This document shows positions 7,355 through 13,809 of a stretch of DNA of 16,071 nt, piece after piece (the first letter of the stretch is position 1; the number at the start of each line of letters is the position of its first letter). The stretch lies in NCBI GenBank assembly GCA_019594025.1, contig JAFDUB010000029.1, positions 1-16,071 on the forward strand, read 5' to 3'. Below the pieces are notes generated by a model. The model made no database searches, was not told where the DNA came from, and saw only the letters and a list, made by a program, of their open reading frames with translations. This stretch comes from Thermoplasmata archaeon (GTDB lineage Archaea; Thermoplasmatota; Thermoplasmata; Halarchaeoplasmatales; Halarchaeoplasmataceae). A program made the translations under genes and the position numbers.

Positions 7355-9008
7355 ACAGTGTCACCTCGACGTCAAGGTGCCTTTCAAGTACCTTCTTTCC
7401 CCTATATTCCGGAAGCAGTAGAGGAGATTTATCACTTACGTCGATACCTGAATTTTTTAATTCTTCAGTATATTTGGTGATGTGGTTCAAACTCAATTTA
7501 GATGGCTTCGGTGATTTCTTTGCGTGGGACGCCGCAGCGATACCCGCTCGTTTACCGAACACGTTGAAGTCTAGTAATGAATTACCCATCAGTCTGTTCT
7601 TACCATGTACACCACCTGATACTTCACCGGCGGCAAACAATCCGTTTACAGGTGTCGATGAATCGGGTTTGATCACCAAACCACCGTTTTGATAGTGCAG
7701 TGTCGGGAATACCAAAATCGGGTCCTTTGTCATGTTGATATCGAACCGCTCGTACTGCCTTACCATGGCCGGCAACCTACTAGCAACCGTTCCTTCACCA
7801 TGGATAACGTCGATCAAAGGACTATCAAGCCAAACACCTTTCATACCGGTAGGTGTGGTAATGCCCTGGTCCCTTCCGTAACATTCGCGTATCAATGCAG
7901 CGGCTTCTACATCTCTAGTCTCCAACGGATTCACGAACAACTCTCCGTCTTTGTTCACCGGCTGTCCGCCTAAGCTTCTTACTTTCTCGGTGACCAGTAA
8001 ACCTACTACCTGGTCGGGATATGCCGCACCGGTCGGATGGTACTGCACACTGTCCATATCTCTGAGAGGGACTCCTACTCTGTATCCCATGACCAATCCG
8101 TCGGCGGTCGCACCGTAATGGTTGGTAGTCGGATAGGATTGTACATGCAGACGACCGAAACCACCCGTGGCCATAATGGTGGATTTCGCCCTTACTACGT
8201 AGTACTCGTTGGTCTCAAGGTTCATGAGTAGTGCACCGCTCACGTTACCCTTCTCGTCCGTAAGCAACTCCACCGCAGGTGCAAATTCAAGAACAGGGAC
8301 TTCATGATTCCTGGCTTGGTCTCTGATAACCCGCATCAATTCCATACCTGTGTAATCACCGGCAGAGTGTAACCGATAACGAGAGGTTCCACCTCCAGGT
8401 AGTTCCACGAACTCACCCTTCTCATCCCGGTCGTACATGATACCGAGTTCTTCGTGCCATTTTACTATTTCAGAAGCGTCTCTGGTGAGAGCCTTCAACA
8501 GGTCTGAGTCATTTGTAAAGTGACCACCACCCATTGCATCTAAGAAATGGATTATCGGGGAGTCAACTTCTTTATCGGCGGCCTGCATTCCACCCTGTGC
8601 CATCATACTGTTGGAATCTCCGTGCCTCAATTTGGTGGCTATGAGCATATTCTCCGGTTCGATACCTTCTCTGATAGCCCATAAGGCTGCTACCGTACCT
8701 GCTCCGCCGCCTCCAACGATCAAGAGGTCCACATCATAATCGATTTGATTAAGGTTGATATCTGAAGGGTCTATTATACTGGGGGACTCAAGAAGGGTGG
8801 AAAGCTCGGTAGGAACAAGTTCTCCTTTACTGGGACCCACCTCCAACTCCTTTTTTCCTTCTTTACGATAGTCGGGATGGTATTTCTCCAAAGTATCCTG
8901 TGACTCGTCCGGAGTCATCCTGTCGAAAGTGATCTCAGCTCGTTTTTCTCTGGTTTTCTCTACCTTTTCAATCGATTTTCTCATGTATTCAGGGTAACCG
9001 TCTGCCAT
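7353..9008 (-). CDS. Fumarate reductase/succinate dehydrogenase-type flavoprotein (TfrA/FrdA/SdhA family), Hdr-linked
   Basis: A 551-residue soluble flavoprotein predicted to interconvert fumarate and succinate. An unusual charged extension (~1-92) precedes the FAD-binding VGGGGAG (98-104). By alignment with SdhA/FrdA, the catalytic residues appear conserved: His325 in QYHPTG, Arg344 in VTEKVRSLGG, His438 in LHYQNGG, Arg472 in NRLMGNSLLD. The FAD-attachment position before AQGG carries Asn133 instead of His, so FAD is probably non-covalent. Only about 60 residues follow the FGKRAG motif, so the usual C-terminal helical domain is strongly reduced. The GDSNSMMAQGG and GGGTSRYRLHSAGDYTG stretches resemble flavoproteins next to hdr genes in sulfate reducers and archaea (recalled, not searched). 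The start at 9008 has GAGGG upstream and lies two bases after the iron-sulfur subunit. L-aspartate oxidase is an alternative, disfavoured by the iron-sulfur partner next door. Confidence 0.88.
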   Translation of the reverse strand: MADGYPEYMRKSIEKVEKTREKRAEITFDRMTPDESQDTLEKYHPDYRKEGKKELEVGPSKGELVPTELSTLLESPSIIDPSDINLNQIDYDVDLLIVGGGGAGTVAALWAIREGIEPENMLIATKLRHGDSNSMMAQGGMQAADKEVDSPIIHFLDAMGGGHFTNDSDLLKALTRDASEIVKWHEELGIMYDRDEKGEFVELPGGGTSRYRLHSAGDYTGMELMRVIRDQARNHEVPVLEFAPAVELLTDEKGNVSGALLMNLETNEYYVVRAKSTIMATGGFGRLHVQSYPTTNHYGATADGLVMGYRVGVPLRDMDSVQYHPTGAAYPDQVVGLLVTEKVRSLGGQPVNKDGELFVNPLETRDVEAAALIRECYGRDQGITTPTGMKGVWLDSPLIDVIHGEGTVASRLPAMVRQYERFDINMTKDPILVFPTLHYQNGGLVIKPDSSTPVNGLFAAGEVSGGVHGKNRLMGNSLLDFNVFGKRAGIAAASHAKKSPKPSKLSLNHITKYTEELKNSGIDVSDKSPLLLPEYRGKKVLERHLDVEVTL

Positions 9009-9010
9009 CT

Positions 9011-9712
9011 TTATCCCTCCTCCTGGAACTCTCGTTCATCATACAATTTCTTCAACTCCTCTTTTGTCATAGAAGCCAACTTATCCAGCTCTTCGTCATA
9101 TTTACCGTCCTTCAATTCTTGAACAAGTGTTTCTAATTCCGAACTTGTAGGGTCTACATACCGTCCTTTGATACGTCTTGCCAGTTGAGCGAGGTGGTAA
9201 TGTTTGATATCCGCCGGGCATCTGATAGAGCAAAGACCGCATTGTATGCAGTCGAAGGAGAGCTTTGCAGCCCTGTCAACATCCCCTCTAAGTGACGCTT
9301 GCACGTAGTCCATCACTTTGATGTCCTGTGGACATGCCTTCGTGCAGGTGTTGCATGAGACGCATCTGGCTATCTCAGGATATTTTTCAAGTAAAACGTT
9401 GTCGTTCTGTTTTGGATCCACCTTTTCTATCTCGAATTCCTTTCTCATCGCCGGAACGAAGGGTAGCTGAACAAGGAACATACCATCTTCTACAGCGGTT
9501 TGACACGCTAAGTCCATTTTCAACTTGTATTCGCCCTCTTTTCGGTAGACCGTGGAACAGGCGCCGCAAAAGCCGCCTCTGCATCCGCAGCCTCGAACGT
9601 ACTTGTAACCTGAATATTCGAGGGCGGTCATGATGGTAAGTCCTTCAGGAACTTTGTATCGTCTTCCCATCACATAGATGTCTATCATCTTATTTTCTTC
9701 TTCATCGCTCAT
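9011..9712 (-). CDS. Fumarate reductase/succinate dehydrogenase-like iron-sulfur subunit ([2Fe-2S] + two [4Fe-4S])
   Basis: A 233-residue iron-sulfur protein, the electron-transfer partner of the adjacent flavoprotein. Residues ~10-95 are a plant-type [2Fe-2S] ferredoxin domain with Cys44, Cys49, Cys52 and Cys70 (plus Cys42). Then follow two CxxCxxCxxxCP motifs at Cys117/120/123/127 and Cys155/158/161/165. Classic SdhB/FrdB has a [3Fe-4S] third cluster; here both distal sites look like [4Fe-4S]. Methanogen TfrB carries a C-terminal HdrB-like CCG domain. That domain is absent here and is supplied by the separate hdrB gene immediately upstream. The C-terminal ~50 residues are acidic and helical. 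The start at 9712 is 5 bases after the hdrB stop, with GGAGTGA upstream. There is no membrane anchor, so electrons probably come from HdrBC rather than from a quinol. Confidence 0.88.
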   Translation of the reverse strand: MSDEEENKMIDIYVMGRRYKVPEGLTIMTALEYSGYKYVRGCGCRGGFCGACSTVYRKEGEYKLKMDLACQTAVEDGMFLVQLPFVPAMRKEFEIEKVDPKQNDNVLLEKYPEIARCVSCNTCTKACPQDIKVMDYVQASLRGDVDRAAKLSFDCIQCGLCSIRCPADIKHYHLAQLARRIKGRYVDPTSSELETLVQELKDGKYDEELDKLASMTKEELKKLYDEREFQEEG

Positions 9713-9717
9713 TCATC

Positions 9718-10575
9718 TCACTCCAGGATATCTTTTTCTTTAAGTTTGTTTATCGGATCTATCTTATGTTTTTTGAGGCCGACCTCTAGGCCGAACGCGA
9801 TCGCTAAAAGCTCTGTTAAGTAAAGTACGGGAACATCGAAATCGGTTACCCGTTGATGATATTCCAAGTTAAATTGACACAAGGGGCATGATAACACTAT
9901 CATATCCGCACCGTCTTCCACAGCACGGCCAACTATCTCTTTCACACGTTTTTCAACGATATCTCCGCGATTTACGGTATGGTAGGATCCACAGCACTCG
10001 GTTCTCTTCGGATTGTCTATCACAACCGCACCGGTTAGTTCCAGAAGCTCCTCCATTATCTTCGGGTCTTCGGTATCATCAACAGCGATCTCGGTTGGCC
10101 GCAGCAACATGCAGCCGTAGTAGGGTGCGATCTTCAAGGAACTAAGGTCTTTTACCACTTTTTTCTTGATTTCATCTTTCATTTCCGTCAATATTTCAAA
10201 CAGATGGTAAACCTCTACATCCCCTAGATAATCCGGATCTTCGTCTTGGAACTCGTTGATGGTTTCCAGGTCGTCCGGATCATCTTTGATCCTTTTATTA
10301 GCTTGTTTGAGTACGTTATAACACATATCGCAGAGAGTAACCAACTCGTTTTCACCCTGCTCTTGTGCACAGCACATGGTTCTAATAGGTGCCAACTGAT
10401 GCATCAGATCATCTGTGGTCAGAGACTGTACCGCACCACAGCAGTACCAATCGTCCATCTCTACCAGTGGTTTACCCAAAGCATCCATGACCGCCATAGC
10501 ACTCTCCTCGTAATCGCTGGCCTTTGTTTTTAACGTGCATCCGGGGTAATACAAATATCCGTCCATGGTGATCAC
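9718..10575 (-). CDS. hdrB: Heterodisulfide reductase subunit B (two CCG domains)
   Basis: A 285-residue HdrB, the catalytic subunit holding two non-cubane [4Fe-4S] clusters in canonical Hdr complexes. Both CCG motifs are complete: Cys13, Cys45/46, Cys82/85 and Cys155, Cys194/195, Cys230/233. The spacing (32 and 36 residues in the first) matches known HdrB proteins. It reduces CoM-S-S-CoB in methanogens; here it may instead, or in addition, feed the fumarate-reductase-like pair next to it. I place the start at the GTG 10575: it overlaps the hdrC stop as GTGA and has AGGAG five bases upstream. An ATG at 10566 gives an N-terminus closer to known HdrB, so the exact start is open. An extra Cys pair (68/69) sits between the CCG parts. 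Confidence 0.93.
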   Translation of the reverse strand: MITMDGYLYYPGCTLKTKASDYEESAMAVMDALGKPLVEMDDWYCCGAVQSLTTDDLMHQLAPIRTMCCAQEQGENELVTLCDMCYNVLKQANKRIKDDPDDLETINEFQDEDPDYLGDVEVYHLFEILTEMKDEIKKKVVKDLSSLKIAPYYGCMLLRPTEIAVDDTEDPKIMEELLELTGAVVIDNPKRTECCGSYHTVNRGDIVEKRVKEIVGRAVEDGADMIVLSCPLCQFNLEYHQRVTDFDVPVLYLTELLAIAFGLEVGLKKHKIDPINKLKEKDILE

Positions 10576-10958
10576 GCCGTCTCCTTTCTAAAGCAGCCAA
10601 CTACGGCTAACTGTGGTAATTCTTCTAAATTCTCTATGTGGTCTAGATCCACCATATCGATATCTTCTCTCAGAACTATCTGCCTTACAGCCTCCATTAT
10701 CTTTGCTATGTCTATATCTCTCGGGCAGCGAACGCTGCAGGTAAAACAGGCAGCACATATCCACATGGTGTTTTTCTCAAGTATACCTTCTTTATCCCCC
10801 AAAACTATCTTTTTGAATATACGTTCGGGAAGTACGTCCATGTCTTTTACAAAAGGACAACCCGCCGAGCACGTTCCGCATCTAATACAGGCGTTCACGG
10901 ACTGACCGGATAGTTCTTCGACTTTATCCAAGAACTCCTGATCACGTTTTACTTTCAT
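10572..10958 (-). CDS. hdrC: Heterodisulfide reductase subunit C (2x[4Fe-4S])
   Basis: A 128-residue iron-sulfur subunit that carries electrons from HdrA to HdrB. Two cluster motifs are visible: CIRCGTCSAGCP (Cys24/27/30/34) and CAACFTCSVRCP (Cys68/71/74/78). The C-terminal string PQLAVVGCFRK resembles the PQ-A-V-x-x-FRK ending of many HdrC proteins, so the end is probably real and not a frameshift. At 128 residues it is clearly shorter than methanogen HdrC (about 185). The missing part lies between the second cluster and the C-terminal motif. The start overlaps the mvhA stop as ATGA, with GGTGAT five bases upstream. The stop overlaps hdrB. The mvhA-hdrC-hdrB order supports assembly into an Mvh-Hdr complex. 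Confidence 0.92.
   Translation of the reverse strand: MKVKRDQEFLDKVEELSGQSVNACIRCGTCSAGCPFVKDMDVLPERIFKKIVLGDKEGILEKNTMWICAACFTCSVRCPRDIDIAKIMEAVRQIVLREDIDMVDLDHIENLEELPQLAVVGCFRKETA
10581..10585 (-). promoter_or_regulatory. Ribosome-binding site of hdrB
   Basis: AGGAG on the minus strand, 5 bases before the GTG at 10575 but 14 bases before the ATG at 10566. It favours the GTG start. Confidence 0.55.
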
Positions 10959-12418
10959 TTGTTATCACCCAGCCCCTGTGTCACTTTTTTATATTCACGC
11001 CTTTCGGAGTCGTAAATGGTGACTTCAAGAGGGGTTTCACCCATGGCGGAGTGTGTTGCACAAGCTAGACATGGATCGTAGGCTCTGAACGCCCTTTCAA
11101 CGCTGTTGAGCATACCTGGTTTCACGTCACCGCCGTCGACGTATTTACGTGCCGCATCGGCTACACTCATGGATATCGGTGTGGCGTTATGGTTGGTAGC
11201 AACGATAAGATTAACATCGTCTATCAAACCGGCTTCATCTACTACGTAATCATGAATCAAAGTACCTCTAGCCGCTTCTACTATGCCCACACCTCTTCCG
11301 GGTTCACCTGGTTCTGCACGGATATCATCGCTTTCTAAGATATCGTCCTCGGCCAACTCTTTTACCAACTCCGCGGATTGGATCACTTCTATCAGCCTGG
11401 CCCAATGGTATGCAAGAGTGGAGTGTACCGGTTTCCCAAGTGTATCGAACATCTCTTCGAACTCCTTTTGAGCTATAGGAGTTTTCATACTCTTTGAAAC
11501 GTTAAGCCTTCCAAGAGGTCCTACTCGGTAAACGCCTGAATCGGTACCTTCAGAAAATCCGCTCCATCCGACTTCTTTGAGATATGGGAACTTCATATAG
11601 CTCCAGGGTTCGACGTGTTCTCTTATCACATCTAGATAGTCGGCGCCTGAGAAGTTTGCAAAATCTTTACCAGCCGGGTCCACTACATTTACCTTCCCAC
11701 CGGTATGGCTCAACTTACCGTCCTCTACAAGACCCATGCTGTAAACCTCTAAACGATCCTCTTCGATAGGTTGGGAATATTCCTTCAGCACTTTATCTTT
11801 GAATATATCCAATGTAAATTTAGAGAATTCGACCATACTTTCCGACATATCCAATATCTCCTCCCGCTCTTCACGTTTTAAAGATTTTGTTACTCCACCG
11901 GGTATGCCGAAGCAGGGATGTACCGCTTTACCGCCGAGGGTGCGTATGATCTTTTGTCCGTTGGCCCTTTGCTTGATAACGTCCTTTCCTATATCCAATC
12001 CCACCTTTTCTATCACTCCCAATATGTTCCTTGACTCACGGGGAGCGTCCACACCGACCAAAAAGTCTGGACTGGCTAAAAAGTAAAAATGAAGAAGGTG
12101 GTCTGCATAGATGTATCCGTTATAGAACAATTCTCTTAACTTTATCGCTGGCTCGGGAGGAGCTACGTTGTAAGCGTCGTCAAGAGCTTTAGTGGATGCC
12201 AAATGATGGGCTACCGGACAAACACCACATATCCTGCTGGTTATAGTAGGCATATCTTCCGCCCTTCTACCGTGACAGAACTTTTCAAATCCTTTGAACT
12301 CCGGCACCTGCAGGTAGGCGTTATCCACGTTCTTTTCCTCGTCCAAGAATATAGTTATCTTTCCATGACCTTCTAATCTTGTGATCGGATCAATCTCGAT
12401 TTTATTGTCTTTATTCAT
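10955..12418 (-). CDS. mvhA: F420-non-reducing [NiFe] hydrogenase large subunit
   Basis: A 487-residue catalytic subunit that splits H2 at the Ni-Fe site in the MvhADG-HdrABC complex. Both nickel-ligand motifs are present: RICGVC (Cys64/67) near the N-terminus and DPCLACATH (Cys450/453) near the C-terminus. All four are Cys, so it is not a selenocysteine enzyme. About 31 residues follow the terminal His. Whether this tail is removed during maturation cannot be told here, and no maturation protease gene is in the window. The start at 12418 is supported by GGAGGGA (12424-12430), and the first residues (IEIDPITRLEGHG) match the family. The frame open to 12496 is rejected. The start overlaps the mvhG end by 8 bases. 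There is no signal peptide, which suits a cytosolic group 3c enzyme. Confidence 0.95.
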   Translation of the reverse strand: MNKDNKIEIDPITRLEGHGKITIFLDEEKNVDNAYLQVPEFKGFEKFCHGRRAEDMPTITSRICGVCPVAHHLASTKALDDAYNVAPPEPAIKLRELFYNGYIYADHLLHFYFLASPDFLVGVDAPRESRNILGVIEKVGLDIGKDVIKQRANGQKIIRTLGGKAVHPCFGIPGGVTKSLKREEREEILDMSESMVEFSKFTLDIFKDKVLKEYSQPIEEDRLEVYSMGLVEDGKLSHTGGKVNVVDPAGKDFANFSGADYLDVIREHVEPWSYMKFPYLKEVGWSGFSEGTDSGVYRVGPLGRLNVSKSMKTPIAQKEFEEMFDTLGKPVHSTLAYHWARLIEVIQSAELVKELAEDDILESDDIRAEPGEPGRGVGIVEAARGTLIHDYVVDEAGLIDDVNLIVATNHNATPISMSVADAARKYVDGGDVKPGMLNSVERAFRAYDPCLACATHSAMGETPLEVTIYDSERREYKKVTQGLGDNK

Positions 12419-13382
12419 GTAAATCCCTCCTCTTGTATCGGAGGTAACTCTTTGGTAGACTGAATCTGTAGAATGAACCGGTCGGGTCCCTGACACTCCT
12501 TATGACTTCCTTTATCTCCTCCTCGTCCATCCTCTCTTCGCCTTCAACACCTAATACGGAACCGAGGGCGGAAGCCATACGAGCACCCTGATCTTTTACC
12601 CCCCTCACCGGACCGTTGCATCCTATACACGGATGCCCCACCTCGGGACACGGTGCATCGCACATTCCAGAAGTGGCGGGACCCATACAGAGCACTCCTT
12701 GGTCTAGTATGCAGTCTTCAGGGTCTAATCTCTTCTCTTGTATAGGAACCAGTTTCGGTATCTTCTTTTCTTCCCGCTCCAATGGGCATACGTCGCACAC
12801 GCTCTTCTGAGATATCAGATCGTATTTTCCCACATCTCCGGAAAGTAGAGCCGGGAATGCTTCCTCCAGCTGGTTTGGTAGAGGTGGACATCCTGGTAAA
12901 TACACATCGACATCGACCACTTCGTCTAACGCTTTTACGTGATGAGTTAATCCAGGAAGATGTAGGTCGCCCTCGGGCACCTGATTCTTTTCTTGCGGCA
13001 TAACACCGTCTTTGTCGGTAGAGGGTGTGTTATAACCGTAATCCATCAATTCATCGTTATCATATAAGTTACCGAGGCCGAATAAACCACCTATGCTTGA
13101 ACAAGAACCGTAAGCGACTACTTTCTTTGCTTTTTGTCTGAGCAGTTTGACCATTTCGCGATTCTCATCGGATCGAATAGAGCCGTTTATGAATACGATA
13201 TCCATCTCCCCGTCATCCATCTTTTCTACATCTTCGTATTTGGGGTCCATGGCACAGGGCCAAAAGACTATATCGGCTTTTTCAACAACGTCTAGTATCA
13301 TTTCATCGATATCTAAAACACTGATCTCGCACCCTCCACATGCCGCGCACCAGTAGAAACCTATCTTCAATTTATCGCTCAT
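12411..13382 (-). CDS. mvhG: F420-non-reducing hydrogenase small subunit
   Basis: A 323-residue small subunit with three iron-sulfur clusters wiring the [NiFe] site to MvhD. Proximal cluster residues are seen in CAACGGCE (Cys12/15/18), GSCSSIGG (Cys94) and PGCPP (Cys165). Medial and distal cluster Cys lie at 196/199, 224, 232, 241, 245, 252 and 255, including CMGPATSGMCDAPCP and PCIGCNGP. There is no twin-arginine signal, so the enzyme is cytoplasmic. The length is close to known MvhG (~300). The start at 13382 is one base after the mvhD stop, with GAGGAGGG upstream. The 3' end overlaps mvhA by 8 bases (ATGAATAA), consistent with coupled translation of the two hydrogenase subunits. Confidence 0.95.
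   Translation of the reverse strand: MSDKLKIGFYWCAACGGCEISVLDIDEMILDVVEKADIVFWPCAMDPKYEDVEKMDDGEMDIVFINGSIRSDENREMVKLLRQKAKKVVAYGSCSSIGGLFGLGNLYDNDELMDYGYNTPSTDKDGVMPQEKNQVPEGDLHLPGLTHHVKALDEVVDVDVYLPGCPPLPNQLEEAFPALLSGDVGKYDLISQKSVCDVCPLEREEKKIPKLVPIQEKRLDPEDCILDQGVLCMGPATSGMCDAPCPEVGHPCIGCNGPVRGVKDQGARMASALGSVLGVEGEERMDEEEIKEVIRSVRDPTGSFYRFSLPKSYLRYKRRDLHE
12424..12430 (-). promoter_or_regulatory. Ribosome-binding site of mvhA
   Basis: GGAGGGA on the minus strand, 5 bases before the ATG at 12418 and inside the end of mvhG. It decides against the in-frame ATG at 12496. Confidence 0.8.
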
Positions 13383-13383
13383 G

Positions 13384-13809
13384 TCACTCGCCCTCCTCTG
13401 TTAAATCAAGGGGTCCTAGTTCTCGTATCTGTTCCGTCATCTCTCTCATCACCCGTGCGAATTTACCTCCCTCGGCGGACGATATCCATTCTAGCCTCAA
13501 CCTCTCCGGGTTGATGCCGAGATCCTTCAGTATCTTTGCCATGATATCCATTTTACGGAACGTTTTGTAGTTACCGTCTATGTAATGGCAGTCACCGGGA
13601 TGACAGCCCGTTATAAGAACGCCGTCGGCACCATCTATGAAGGACTCCATAATATGTTCCGGAGATATCCGTGATGAACACATCACTTTGATACCTAGTA
13701 CGTTAGTGGGGTATTGTTCACGATTTACCCCTGCTAAATCTCCTCCACCGTAACTGCACCAATTACACAAAAACACGATGATCTTCGGTTCGAATCCGTT
13801 GTCCGCCAT
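13384..13809 (-). CDS. mvhD: Hydrogenase delta subunit / [2Fe-2S] electron adaptor to HdrA
   Basis: A 141-residue MvhD (FlpD family), the [2Fe-2S] protein that links the hydrogenase to HdrA. The conserved cysteines are present: CNWCSYGG (Cys15/18), VMCSSR (Cys44) and TGCHPGDCHY (Cys69/74). Length and motifs match methanogen MvhD (~140). The protein is soluble. The start at 13809 directly abuts the hdrA stop (TAG, 13810-13812), with AGGTGG five bases upstream. The position between hdrA and mvhG fits its bridging role. MvhD is also used with formate dehydrogenase, but the adjacent mvhGA genes make hydrogenase the partner here. Confidence 0.95.
   Translation of the reverse strand: MADNGFEPKIIVFLCNWCSYGGGDLAGVNREQYPTNVLGIKVMCSSRISPEHIMESFIDGADGVLITGCHPGDCHYIDGNYKTFRKMDIMAKILKDLGINPERLRLEWISSAEGGKFARVMREMTEQIRELGPLDLTEEGE

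Noticed and set aside
10955..11085. Possible selenocysteine version of the hydrogenase active site
   Set aside because: The C-terminal motif is DPCLAC with ordinary Cys codons and no in-frame TGA before the real stop.
12419..12496. Longer MvhA start at 12496
   Set aside because: It overlaps the mvhG coding region, whereas GGAGGGA precedes the ATG at 12418 and the family N-terminus begins there.
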